Part shown: one piece after another, positions 52,114 through 61,034 of the stretch
Layout of the letters: every line of letters begins with the position of its first letter
Position numbering within the stretch: the first letter of the stretch is position 1
NCBI GenBank assembly: GCA_018673255.1
Contig: JABHDC010000253.1
Location: forward strand, 1 to 64,000
DNA length: 64,000 nucleotides
Direction of reading: 5' to 3'
Source: Gemmatimonadota bacterium
GTDB taxonomy: Bacteria > Latescibacterota > UBA2968 > UBA8231
Made by a program: the position numbers and the translations under genes
Notes under the pieces: model-generated
The model's input: only the letters and a program-made list of their open reading frames with translations
Told to the model about the DNA's origin: nothing
The model's database searches: none

Positions 52114-53696
52114 AGGTTCTTATCAGCGACAAGGTCGATACAGGCTGTGTCGCCATCCTCGAACAGGGCGGTGACATCACCGTCGATGTAAAGACCGATC
52201 TCACGCCTGATCAGCTACTCGAAGTAATCGGTGATTACGACGGTCTGATCGTCCGAAGTGCCACGAAGGTGACCAAGCAGGTCCTCGAGCGTGCGACGCG
52301 CCTGCGGGCGATCGGCCGAGCCGGCGCCGGTGTCGACAACATCGACTCTGAGGCGGCCACCCGGTCCGGTGTTGTCGTCATGAACACGCCTGGTGGCAAC
52401 TCGGTCAGCACTGCAGAGCACACCATCTCGATGATGATGTCTCTTGCTCGGAACATTCCTCAGGCAAATATCTCGGTGAAGAATGGGAAGTGGAACAAGT
52501 CCTCATTCACCGGTGTGGAGATGACGGGCAAGACGATCGGTGTTTTCGGTCTTGGTCAGGTGGGCCGCGAGGTGGCACGTCGTGCGGCCGCCCTCGGCAT
52601 GCGTGTGTTGGCCTTCGATCCTCCCTTCACACCTGAAGTCGCCCAGTCCTACGGTGCGCAGCTGGTGCCCGCAGAAGAGATCTGGCCTGAAGCCGACTTC
52701 CTCACCTTCCATCTGCCGCTGACCGATCAGACCCGTCACCGACTCTCGACTGCGGAGCTGGCTCTGTGCAAGGACGGTGTCCGGGTCATCAATTGCGCCA
52801 GAGGGGGCATCGTCGATGAGGCGGCGATCCTCGAGGGGCTTGAGTCCGGTAAGGTTGCCGGTCTCGCGGCGGATGTCTTTGAAGAAGAGCCGCCCCCCGC
52901 TGACTCGGCCCTGATCGCGCACGAGCGGGTCATCTGCACACCGCACCTGGCCGCGTCCACGAAGGAAGCCCAGGCGAATGTGGCGCTGCAGGTAGCAGAG
53001 CAGATACGCGAGGTCCTGATCGATGGCGTGATCCGCAATGCGGTCAACGTGCCTTCCATTGCCCCCGAGGTCTATGAGAAGATGCGTCCCTGGCTCCTAC
53101 TGGGTGAATGCCTGGGTAAAATCCAGGGTCAGCTGTCAGGTGGCGACGTCGATCGAATCACCGTGGAATTCCGTGGTGAAGTGGCCAATCACACAACATC
53201 ACCGCTGACCTCCGCCGTCCTCAAGGGGATCATGGAGTCCTTTGCCGCCGATGGATCGGTAAACTTCGTGAATGCGCCGGTACTGGCGCAGGAGCGCGGC
53301 ATCGGTATCGATGAGTTGCGCAGTACCGAGCCGGAAGACTACACCAGTCTGATCAGCGTCGTCTTCCAGCATGGTGAGAAGCGACGCGTGGTCTCCGGTA
53401 CGTTGTTCGGCAAGAGAGACCCCCGGATCGTGCGTTTCGATGATTTCGATCTGGATGCTGTTCCCGAAGGACACATGCTCTTCTATCGTAATGACGACGT
53501 GCCTGGTATCATCGGCCGTATCGGCTCGCTGCTGGGATCACAGGGCGTCAACATCGCACAACTGTCACTGGGACGAGACGCGCAGGGAGCCAGTGCGCTC
53601 TCCGTTCTCAATGTGGACAGCCGCATTTCCGACGATCTCCTTGAGCAGATCCTCGGAGACGGGCACGTGACGTGGGCGCGTCGCGTGGCACTCTAA
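52110..53696 (+). CDS. serA: D-3-phosphoglycerate dehydrogenase, long form with ACT domain
   Basis: This 528-aa enzyme begins serine synthesis by oxidising 3-phosphoglycerate. It is the long type: substrate/NAD domains with GVFGLGQVGREVARRA near residue 146, the catalytic Arg in NCARGGIVDEAAI, Glu in VFEEEPP, and His in TPHLAASTKEAQ. An intervening allosteric domain (about 320-450) and a C-terminal ACT domain (YRNDDVPGIIGRIGSLLGSQ) follow, usually sensing serine. The start is a GTG overlapping engB. Confidence 0.95.
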   Translation: MKVLISDKVDTGCVAILEQGGDITVDVKTDLTPDQLLEVIGDYDGLIVRSATKVTKQVLERATRLRAIGRAGAGVDNIDSEAATRSGVVVMNTPGGNSVSTAEHTISMMMSLARNIPQANISVKNGKWNKSSFTGVEMTGKTIGVFGLGQVGREVARRAAALGMRVLAFDPPFTPEVAQSYGAQLVPAEEIWPEADFLTFHLPLTDQTRHRLSTAELALCKDGVRVINCARGGIVDEAAILEGLESGKVAGLAADVFEEEPPPADSALIAHERVICTPHLAASTKEAQANVALQVAEQIREVLIDGVIRNAVNVPSIAPEVYEKMRPWLLLGECLGKIQGQLSGGDVDRITVEFRGEVANHTTSPLTSAVLKGIMESFAADGSVNFVNAPVLAQERGIGIDELRSTEPEDYTSLISVVFQHGEKRRVVSGTLFGKRDPRIVRFDDFDLDAVPEGHMLFYRNDDVPGIIGRIGSLLGSQGVNIAQLSLGRDAQGASALSVLNVDSRISDDLLEQILGDGHVTWARRVAL

Positions 53697-53734
53697 ACAA
53701 TTCTCGACTCGTCTGAACCAGAAAGGCACATCGC

Positions 53735-55015
53735 ATGCCCGCAACGATCGTACTCGGCGCCCAGTGGGGCGACGAGGGCAAAGCCAAGATTGTCGATTTT
53801 CTTGGCGCAGAGGCTGAAGTTGTCGTCCGCTTTCAGGGGGGAGCCAATGCCGGCCACACCGTGAAGGTCGATGACCAGACTTACATCTTTCACGCCCTGC
53901 CTGTGGGCGGGATCAATCCGAACACGAAATGTGTCGTGGGCAATGGTGTGGTGCTTGATCTCGAAGCCTTCTTTGAAGAACTCGACGATCTCACCGAGCG
54001 TGGGCTCAGTGTTGGCAAAGACCGGGTCTTCGTCAGCAGTTGTGCTCACGTCGTGATGCCCTACCACAAGGCACTTGATCAAGCGGCTGAGGCGAAGAAG
54101 GGGAGTGGAGCGATCGGCACGACCGGTCGCGGGATCGGACCCGCCTATCGTGACAAGATCGACCGCACGCACGGCGTGCGTGTTATGGACCTGCTCGACA
54201 CGGATCATCTGCCGGATCGTCTGCGTGCAGCCGTTGAAGAAAAGAACACACTGCTCACGCAGATCTATGGCGCTGAAGCGCTCGACGCCGAACAGATCAT
54301 CCGTGACTATCTCGCTTTTGCTGAGCGTCTTCGGCCGCTGGTGACCGACACATCGATTCTGCTGAATCGTGCACTGGACGATGGCAAGAAGATCCTGTTC
54401 GAGGGTGCTCAGGGTACCCTGCTGGACGTCGATCATGGCACGTATCCCTTTGTCACGTCTTCGAATACGACGGCAGGGGGCGCCTGTAGCGGTGCCGGTG
54501 TCGGACCTACCCGGATCGACGAGATCATCGGCGTCACGAAGGCCTACATGACGCGTGTCGGCAACGGGCCCTTCCCGACGGAACTACTGGATGACGAAGG
54601 AGAGCGGATCCGCGAACTTGGCCAGGAGTATGGTGCCACGACCGGACGGGCTCGTCGGTGTGGCTGGTTCGATGCCACCATTGCGCGGATGTCCTCTCGG
54701 ATCAATGGACTCACGAGTCTGGCTCTCACGCGGATGGACATTCTCGATACAGTAGAGAGTTTGAAGTTGTGTACGGCCTATCGCTGCGGCGACGAGACGC
54801 TGGAGGAGTTTCCCGCCGATCCGCGTGTGCTGGCAAAGTGCACGCCGATCTACGAGGAGATCGAAGGCTGGTGCGCACCCACGACCGAGGCGCGCACATT
54901 CGATGCCCTGCCGGAGAAGGCGCAGGCCTACGTCCACCGTATTGAGGAGCTGAGTCGTACGAAAGTCTCCCTGGTTTCGGTGGGTGCCAAACGTGACGCC
55001 ACGATTCGCGTGTAG
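53735..55015 (+). CDS. purA: Adenylosuccinate synthetase
   Basis: This 426-aa enzyme joins IMP and aspartate with GTP, the first step to AMP. Visible motifs are QWGDEGKAKIVDFLG at the N-terminus, GGANAGHTV, GTTGRGIGPAYRDK, the IMP-binding GAQGTLLDVDHGTYPFVTSS and the late RRCGWFD. The P-loop reads GDEGKAK where E. coli has GDEGKGK, a change I believe also occurs in some other phyla. Length is normal. prpB follows after six bases. Confidence 0.95.
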   Translation: MPATIVLGAQWGDEGKAKIVDFLGAEAEVVVRFQGGANAGHTVKVDDQTYIFHALPVGGINPNTKCVVGNGVVLDLEAFFEELDDLTERGLSVGKDRVFVSSCAHVVMPYHKALDQAAEAKKGSGAIGTTGRGIGPAYRDKIDRTHGVRVMDLLDTDHLPDRLRAAVEEKNTLLTQIYGAEALDAEQIIRDYLAFAERLRPLVTDTSILLNRALDDGKKILFEGAQGTLLDVDHGTYPFVTSSNTTAGGACSGAGVGPTRIDEIIGVTKAYMTRVGNGPFPTELLDDEGERIRELGQEYGATTGRARRCGWFDATIARMSSRINGLTSLALTRMDILDTVESLKLCTAYRCGDETLEEFPADPRVLAKCTPIYEEIEGWCAPTTEARTFDALPEKAQAYVHRIEELSRTKVSLVSVGAKRDATIRV

Positions 55016-55021
55016 AATCTC

Positions 55022-55948
55022 ATGAATCTGACACCCGGCGTTACGGCTGCTGACAAGGCTGCTCGCCTTCGGCAGGCGATCGGTGAGGGCACGGTGACGA
55101 TGCCCGGCTGTTTCAATGCGCCTGTGGCCATGATGGCCCAACAACTTGGCTTTGAGGCGATCTACATCTCCGGGGCTGGCATCATCAATGGTGTCAGCGG
55201 TTACCCGGACATCGCCCTGATGGGCGTGGAAGAGGTCGCCCGCATCGCCGGATACATCGCCCAGGCTGTCGATGTGCCGGCCCTGTGTGATGCCGATACC
55301 GGATTTGGTGAAGCCCTGCAGGTCATGCGAACCATCCAGTGCTTCGAGCGGGCCGGCGTGGCCGGTGTTCACCTGGAGGATCAGGTGATGCCCAAGCGTT
55401 GCGGGCACCTGGACGGCAAGAGGCTGGTTCCCTCTCAGGACATGGAGACGAAGCTGAAGGCGGCCGCCACAGCACGGTCGAATCCGGATTTCCTCCTCGT
55501 CGCCCGTACTGATGCGCGCGCCGTGGAAGGTTTCGACGCCGCCGTCGAACGAGGACTGCGATATCTGGATGCCGGTGCAGATGTCATCTTCATCGAGGCG
55601 CTGCAGACGGAGGAGGAGTTCGGTCGTTACGCCGAGTTGGTACAGGCTCCGCTGCTGGCCAATATGACGGAATTTGGCAAGACGCCGCTGCTTTCGGTCG
55701 ATCAGTTCCGGGAGCTCGGTTACCGAATGGTGATCTTCCCGATGACGGCCTTCCGCGTGATGATGAAGGCCGTAGAAGGCGTCCTCACCGATCTGCGTGA
55801 CACGGGGAGCGCCACGGGCTGGATCGATCGTATGCAGACACGAACCGAGCTCTACGAGCTACTAGACTATGAGTCCTATCACGAGTTGGATCGACACCTG
55901 GCCACTGATCAGGATGTTGGGGATCAGAAGCCCCAGGATGCGACATAG
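55022..55948 (+). CDS. prpB: Methylisocitrate lyase / PEP mutase family
   Basis: This 308-aa TIM barrel of the isocitrate lyase/PEP mutase superfamily most likely cleaves 2-methylisocitrate to pyruvate and succinate. It has the family start LRQAIGEGTVTMPGCFNAPVA, DADTGFGEALQV, HLEDQVMPKRCGH with the catalytic Cys in KRCGH near residue 121, and VARTDARAVEGFD. The neighbouring prpC-type citrate synthase supports the PrpB reading over carboxyphosphonoenolpyruvate-type enzymes. The ATG lies six bases after purA. Confidence 0.86.
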   Translation: MNLTPGVTAADKAARLRQAIGEGTVTMPGCFNAPVAMMAQQLGFEAIYISGAGIINGVSGYPDIALMGVEEVARIAGYIAQAVDVPALCDADTGFGEALQVMRTIQCFERAGVAGVHLEDQVMPKRCGHLDGKRLVPSQDMETKLKAAATARSNPDFLLVARTDARAVEGFDAAVERGLRYLDAGADVIFIEALQTEEEFGRYAELVQAPLLANMTEFGKTPLLSVDQFRELGYRMVIFPMTAFRVMMKAVEGVLTDLRDTGSATGWIDRMQTRTELYELLDYESYHELDRHLATDQDVGDQKPQDAT

Positions 55949-56008
55949 CCACATGGCCGTTGCTGTGCCGATCCGGGAAGTGCGCGTTACGCGCGGGAGG
56001 TCAGGAAC

Positions 56009-57142
56009 ATGACAGATACCAGCAAGTACAGCCCAGGTCTGGCCGGTGTCATCGCCGGTGAGTCTGCGATCTCAAGCATCGATATGGAGCGGAATCGCCT
56101 GATTCTGAGAGGCTACGATCTCGTCGATCTTACCGAGGGAGGAGCCTCCTTCGAGGAGATCGCCTATCTGCTCCTGCACGACGATCTTCCAAATGAGCCG
56201 CAACTGGCGGCATTCAGCGACGTTCTGCTCTACGAGCGGCAGTTGCCTGATGTGGTGACGAAGCTGCTGCACGCTGCCCCGTCCAAGGCTCACCCCATGG
56301 CTCTGATGCGGACGGCTATTTCCGCCCTGGCCTTCGATGATGCCGACGCTGGTGATAACTCACACGAGGCGAATGTTCGCAAGACGGTGAGGCTGTTGGC
56401 GAAGATGCCGATGATCATCGGCATCGGTCATCGCCTCGCGCGCGGCCTGGAACCGGTCGACGCCCGTGACGATCTGAGTCATGTGGCCAATCTGCTCTAC
56501 ATGATCAATGGCGACGAGCCGGCGGCCTATGCGGTGGAGGCGATGAATGTCTCCCTCATCCTCTACAGTGAGCACGGCTTCAATGCCTCGGCATTTGCAG
56601 CCCGTGTTGCGGCTTCGACGATGAGCGATCTGCATGCGGCGATGACCGTCGGGATCGGCACGCTCGCAGGCCCACTGCATGGCGGAGCCAATGAGGCCGC
56701 CATGGAGATGATGTTGGAGATCGGCTCGCCGGACAATGCCCGCGCCTGGATCATGGAGGCGCTGGAGAAGAAGAAGAAGATCATGGGCTTCGGACACCGC
56801 GAGTACAAGAGTGGTGATTCGCGCGTGCCGGCCATGAAAGCGGCGGGCAAGAAAGTCAGTGAAGCGACCGGCGAAGATCGGTGGCGTCAGATCGCTGAGA
56901 TTGCAGAGGAGACGATGCTGTCAGAGAAGGGCATCTTCCCGAATCTGGATCTGCCGTGTGCCTACACCTACTACGGGATGGATATCCCCATCCCACTGTA
57001 CACGCCGATCTTCGTTGCCAGTCGAGTCGCAGGTTGGGCGGCCCACGTGATCGAGCAACAGGATAACAACCGGTTGATCCGCCCGAATCACATCTACACA
57101 GGGCCTGAGGGACGTCAGTTCAGGCCCGTCGAGCAACGGTGA
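56009..57142 (+). CDS. prpC: 2-methylcitrate synthase / citrate synthase
   Basis: This 377-aa citrate synthase-fold enzyme joins an acyl-CoA (propionyl- or acetyl-CoA) with oxaloacetate. Motifs include SYILLHGDLP-like YLLLHDDLPNE, the active His in SEHGFNASAFAARV, GPLHGGANEAAM, and GFGHREYKSGDSRVPAM. The GDSRVP form resembles PrpC/2-methylcitrate synthases of actinobacterial type, while HRE replaces the common HRV. GGGAGG precedes the ATG. It is 60 bases after prpB. No prpD or acn is in the window. Confidence 0.87.
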   Translation: MTDTSKYSPGLAGVIAGESAISSIDMERNRLILRGYDLVDLTEGGASFEEIAYLLLHDDLPNEPQLAAFSDVLLYERQLPDVVTKLLHAAPSKAHPMALMRTAISALAFDDADAGDNSHEANVRKTVRLLAKMPMIIGIGHRLARGLEPVDARDDLSHVANLLYMINGDEPAAYAVEAMNVSLILYSEHGFNASAFAARVAASTMSDLHAAMTVGIGTLAGPLHGGANEAAMEMMLEIGSPDNARAWIMEALEKKKKIMGFGHREYKSGDSRVPAMKAAGKKVSEATGEDRWRQIAEIAEETMLSEKGIFPNLDLPCAYTYYGMDIPIPLYTPIFVASRVAGWAAHVIEQQDNNRLIRPNHIYTGPEGRQFRPVEQR

Positions 57143-57153
57143 GGGAATCGAAG

Positions 57154-57483
57154 ATGGACGTCGTTCAATTGAGCGCAGTGGCGAACTTCTCGGACGAGAA
57201 ATTCCAGAAGGTGAGTCTCTTCGAATCTCCCCGCATGTTCAGCGACATCTATTGCTTCGAACCCGGGCAGTCGCAGGCTCTTCACAGCCACGCGGACAAT
57301 GACAAGATCTACTACGTCGTCGAAGGCAGCGGGACGTTCACGGTAGGGACCGAATCGCAGCAGTTGGAAGCGGGGTGGGCCGTCCTGTCACCACCGGGTG
57401 TGGATCATGGCGTGCTCAATGATTCGGCGGCACGCCTTGTGGTCCTGGTCTTCATGGCGCCTCATCCTCATCCGCCTGCCTGA
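57154..57483 (+). CDS. Small cupin-domain protein
   Basis: This 109-aa single cupin has the metal-type motif pattern GQSQALHSHADNDKIYYVVEG and later PPGVDHGVLN near residue 85. Two His, an Asp/Glu position and a last His could bind a metal. The ATG at 57154 follows GAGGG; a GTG at 57139 that overlaps the prpC stop is possible. Position after prpC suggests a role near propionate metabolism or as a sensor, but the family gives no clear function. Confidence 0.78.
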   Translation: MDVVQLSAVANFSDEKFQKVSLFESPRMFSDIYCFEPGQSQALHSHADNDKIYYVVEGSGTFTVGTESQQLEAGWAVLSPPGVDHGVLNDSAARLVVLVFMAPHPHPPA

Positions 57484-57489
57484 GTGCTG

Positions 57490-58041
57490 TCAGATCAGGG
57501 ACGGTCGCTGTCGCAGCAGAAAATCCTGCACGGCCGGTGACTGGTAGTCGCGATAGCTCCAGGGCAGCGGTCGGTATTCACCCTTCTCATACAGCAGCGT
57601 CACTTCCGCGAAGAGGGATGGCGCAATCGTGACGCGATGTCCGCTTGCCTTCGTTGTGGCCAATACCAGGCTGTGAGGTGACAGCAGGCCAGGATCGAGG
57701 TTGATCGTTCGCGTCAGGACCGCATCGTCACCGATGGCGGCGCGTCGTTCCAGCCGAAGAGTGTCGAGTTTGGCCGAAGCGAGTATGGAGGGCAGCACCA
57801 GGTCGCCATAACGGGCGACGCACTTGGACAATCCGGTGCCCATCTCTGGCGCGTAGTAGGTCGAGAAGGGGTCGAAGTCATAGAGGCTGGAGCGATCGCT
57901 CAACTCGCCGAAGATCGGCTCCAGATCACGACAGGTCTGCAGGACGGCCTCCTGGCCGCGTGCCATGACGGCACAGATCAGGGCGACAGGTGTTTCGGCT
58001 TGTAGGGTCAGAGGCATCTTACCCGGTTCGTTACAGATCAT
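57490..58041 (-). CDS. DUF4416 family protein
   Basis: This 183-aa protein resembles DUF4416. It has PVALICAVMARGQEAVLQTC at the start, DFDPFSTYYAPEMGTGLSK, INLDPGLLSPHSLVLATTK, and AEVTLLYEKGEYRPLPWSYRDY near the C-terminus. The family occurs in diverse bacteria and has no assigned role. The start is unsure: ATGs at 58041 and 58017 both lack a strong ribosome site, and the frame is open upstream to 58239 without homology. It converges on the cupin gene. Confidence 0.75.
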   Translation of the reverse strand: MICNEPGKMPLTLQAETPVALICAVMARGQEAVLQTCRDLEPIFGELSDRSSLYDFDPFSTYYAPEMGTGLSKCVARYGDLVLPSILASAKLDTLRLERRAAIGDDAVLTRTINLDPGLLSPHSLVLATTKASGHRVTIAPSLFAEVTLLYEKGEYRPLPWSYRDYQSPAVQDFLLRQRPSLI

Positions 58042-58289
58042 CGACCAGCATACAGCATCGAGCGTTAAGAGTAGAGCTGACGTGCGACCTGAACCAGTGA
58101 CAACAAGACAAGAGTCGGGTGGGCGTGCACGTCGGTCGCGCGCCTTGTGAGCCAGGCGCCGGAGGCCTGCGGATCTCATGCAGCAGAATTTCCCAATGCT
58201 GATTTCGTAACAGGGGATTATCACCTGCCTGCTTGCCATCGAGGAGGGGCGACGCTACCCTTTCGCCCGCCCTTTCCAGGAGCTGTCAG

Positions 58290-59351
58290 ATGAACGTACA
58301 CGACCTCGATACGCCCTACCTGCTAGTCGATCTCGATGGGTTGGAAGACAATCTCGATCGATACCAGGCCTACTTCGATACGCATGGTATTGGCCTGCGA
58401 CCCCACATCAAGACACACAAGTGCCTGGCCATCGCTCATATGCAGATGGCCCGGGGCGCCATGGGCATCACCTGTCAGAAGCTGGGCGAAGCGGAAGTCA
58501 TGGTGAATGGGGGGATCGATCAGGATATGCTGATACCCTTCAACATCATTGGTGAGCAGAAATTGCGGCGTCTGGTGGCGCTGACGAAGCGCACGAATCT
58601 CACCGTCGCCGCCGATTCCGAAATCACCCTGCAGGGGATCTCGGCAGCCACCTCGAAGGCCGGGGTCGAAGTAGGCGTCATCATCGAATTGGACGTGGGT
58701 GGTCGAGCCGGTGCAGAGACGCCCGAGCGCGGCGCCGAACTCGGTGCCCTGGCCCACTCTCTACCGGGTATTCAACTGAAGGGTGTGATGGCCATGCCAA
58801 CGCCTCCTGAATACCGGCCTTTCATCCAGCAGACGCTCGAATTGTTCGACAAGCAGGGGCTGCCCTATCCGATCGTGAGTGGCGGATCCACACCGGCCTC
58901 GTTCACGTCTCACGAGATCCCGGAGTTGACGGAGTTCCGAGCCGGTGAGTATCCCGTCGGAGGCATGAAGCACCTGCTGACATCAAAGACCCATACGGTC
59001 GAGCAGTGTGCCGGGCGCGTCCTGGCGACGGTCGTGAGTCGCCCGAATGCGAGTCGTGCGATCCTCGATGCGGGGAGCAAGTCGCTCAGTGCGGCGGTCC
59101 ACCATGATGATGACGGGGCTTTGATGGGGTACATCATCGAGTTCCCTGAGGCCCGACTCACCGGGGCTTCAGAGGAGCACGGTCACCTGGACGTGTCCGC
59201 CTGCGATCCTCAGCCTCAGATTGGCGACAGAGTGCAGGTCATCCCCGTTCATCCCTGTCCCTGCTTCAACGAACATGATGAGATGGCCGCAATACGGGGC
59301 GATCAGGTCGAGGCGATCTGGCCTGTCCACGCCCGCGGCAAGATCCGCTAA
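58290..59351 (+). CDS. D-threonine aldolase / D-serine dehydratase-like PLP enzyme (DSD1 family)
   Basis: This 353-aa protein has the alanine-racemase N-terminal barrel of the DSD1/D-threonine aldolase family. The family starts LDTPYLLVDLDGLEDNL. The Schiff-base Lys is in RPHIKTHKCLAIA near residue 41, and the metal site is in the C-terminal domain: EEHGHLDVS and VIPVHPCPCFNEHD, with His and Cys. Members cleave D-threonine/3-hydroxy-D-amino acids or dehydrate D-serine. AGGAG precedes the ATG at 58290. An RraA-like aldolase gene follows after 16 bases, so the two probably act in one pathway. Confidence 0.86.
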   Translation: MNVHDLDTPYLLVDLDGLEDNLDRYQAYFDTHGIGLRPHIKTHKCLAIAHMQMARGAMGITCQKLGEAEVMVNGGIDQDMLIPFNIIGEQKLRRLVALTKRTNLTVAADSEITLQGISAATSKAGVEVGVIIELDVGGRAGAETPERGAELGALAHSLPGIQLKGVMAMPTPPEYRPFIQQTLELFDKQGLPYPIVSGGSTPASFTSHEIPELTEFRAGEYPVGGMKHLLTSKTHTVEQCAGRVLATVVSRPNASRAILDAGSKSLSAAVHHDDDGALMGYIIEFPEARLTGASEEHGHLDVSACDPQPQIGDRVQVIPVHPCPCFNEHDEMAAIRGDQVEAIWPVHARGKIR

Positions 59352-59367
59352 CGACGAAAGAGAGCAG

Positions 59368-60090
59368 ATGACCGAACCGCATCGCGTATCCCAGGCCACG
59401 CTTGACCAGCTTCTCGTGCCGAGCACGGCGACGTTGACGTCCGTGCTCAAGGGGCTTGGCCTGGGCAACACATTCATGCACAACGTAACGCCCTTGAAGC
59501 CGGGCATGAAGATGGCAGGGAGTGCCTACACGCTGCGTTACATCCCTGCGCGCGAGGATCTCAACGATATCCCCATGGACAATCTCACCGACAAGCAGCG
59601 TGTCGGCATTGAGGCTATGGAACCGGGGGATATCCTGGTCATCGACGCTCGCGGCGACACGCGAGCGGGGACGATGGGCTCGATTCTGGCGATGCGGATG
59701 CAGCAGATGGGGGCGGCCGGCGTGGTGACCGATGGCGCCTATCGGGACAGTCCAGCGATCGCCGAATCCGGGATGCCGGCCTTTTGCCGGGCCATGAATG
59801 CGCACACCAACAAGAGCATCCACTATCCCAGTGAGATTCAGGTGCCTGTCGGGTGTGGCGATGTGGCTGTTCTCCCCGGAGATATCATCGTGGGGGATGG
59901 CGAAGGGGTCGTCGTGATTCCGTCACATCTGGCCGAACAGGTGGCGCAGACGGCTCACGAGATGGAGGAGAAGGAGATCTTCATCATGGAGAAGATCCGC
60001 GGTGGTGCCTCCATCGTCGGCACCTATCCGCCGGACGAGAAGACGATGGCTGAATTCGAGGCCTGGAAGAACGCGCGGGCAGCGAAGTAG
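59368..60090 (+). CDS. RraA-like / HMG-aldolase family protein
   Basis: This 240-aa protein belongs to the RraA/4-hydroxy-4-methyl-2-oxoglutarate aldolase family. The catalytic region is MGAAGVVTDGAYRDSPAI (Arg-Asp pair near residue 130), preceded by GDILVIDARGDTRAGTMGS and followed by VGDGEGVVVIPSHLAEQV. True RraA proteins that inhibit RNase E are about 160 aa; this longer form is more like the metal-dependent aldolase/decarboxylase relatives acting on oxaloacetate-like compounds. The ATG at 59368 follows GAGAG. It is paired with the DSD1-like gene upstream. Confidence 0.85.
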   Translation: MTEPHRVSQATLDQLLVPSTATLTSVLKGLGLGNTFMHNVTPLKPGMKMAGSAYTLRYIPAREDLNDIPMDNLTDKQRVGIEAMEPGDILVIDARGDTRAGTMGSILAMRMQQMGAAGVVTDGAYRDSPAIAESGMPAFCRAMNAHTNKSIHYPSEIQVPVGCGDVAVLPGDIIVGDGEGVVVIPSHLAEQVAQTAHEMEEKEIFIMEKIRGGASIVGTYPPDEKTMAEFEAWKNARAAK

Positions 60091-60140
60091 GATATAGTGG
60101 CGTCGGTCGCCAGCTAGGCTGCGGCCTCCATTTTCTGGAG

Positions 60141-61034
60141 TCAGGCCGTGAGCATGGCGGCGCCAAATACGCCGGCGCTGTCACCCAACTCGTTACGGGC
60201 AATACGCGTGTGGACGGCATCATTGAAGACCCAGCGATCAAGGGCGGCCACGCCCTGATCGTAGAGGGCGTCGATATTGCTCACGCCGCCGCCGAGAACG
60301 ACAACGTCCGGATCGAGGATGTTGATCACCGACGCAACACACCGGGCGAACCACTCGCACAGATGTTCGATGACGGCTGCAGCATGAGGATTGTCGGGTG
60401 CTGCTGCGACGATGTCACTCAAAGTCACCTGGTGCCCCGTCGCTTCCTGGAAGCGAGCCTCCAGATGTGGACCCGACAGTAGCGTCTCAACGCACCCCCG
60501 CCGACCGCAGTAACACTGGCGGCCATCGGGATCCATCACATTGTGGCCCCATTCGCCGGCGATGCCCTGGTGGCCATACAGGGCACGGCCATCGATGATG
60601 ACGCCGCCGCCGACACCAGTGCCAAGGATGATACCGAAGACGGTGTGCGCACCACGTCCGGCGCCGAGCCGGGCTTCGGCCAGGGCAAAGCAGTTGGCGT
60701 CGTTTGCCAGTTCGATGTCGATGCCGAGATCCTGCTGCAGGTCCTGCTGCAGGGGCTGGCCGATGAGGCACGTCGTATTCGAGTTCTTCAGTCTCAGCGT
60801 CCGAGGATCCAGGACACCGGGTGTGCCGATGCCAAGACTCGCGGGGCTATGGCCCACCTTCTGACTCATTTGCTCAACCAGAAGGCCGATCTGGCTACGA
60901 ACGTGATCGTAACCGCGATCGCGCTCCGTCGGAATTCGAAGTCGACACAGGGGCTCGGTCGATGTCGCCGATGGCAACACGACACCCTCGATCTTGGTGC
61001 CGCCCAGGTCGATTCCCCAATAGGACTGTCTCAC
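60141..61034 (-). CDS. ROK family sugar kinase
   Basis: This 297-aa ROK kinase phosphorylates a hexose or amino sugar with ATP. It has the ATP motif WGIDLGGTKIEGVVL at the start, NDANCFALAEARLGAGRG, the catalytic region HQGIAGEWGHNVM, and the zinc motif CYCGRRGCVETLLSG near residue 170. There is no N-terminal HTH, so it is a kinase, not a ROK repressor. The GTG start overlaps the stop of the MATE gene. Substrate unknown; glucose or N-acetylglucosamine-type sugars are usual. Confidence 0.9.
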   Translation of the reverse strand: MRQSYWGIDLGGTKIEGVVLPSATSTEPLCRLRIPTERDRGYDHVRSQIGLLVEQMSQKVGHSPASLGIGTPGVLDPRTLRLKNSNTTCLIGQPLQQDLQQDLGIDIELANDANCFALAEARLGAGRGAHTVFGIILGTGVGGGVIIDGRALYGHQGIAGEWGHNVMDPDGRQCYCGRRGCVETLLSGPHLEARFQEATGHQVTLSDIVAAAPDNPHAAAVIEHLCEWFARCVASVINILDPDVVVLGGGVSNIDALYDQGVAALDRWVFNDAVHTRIARNELGDSAGVFGAAMLTA

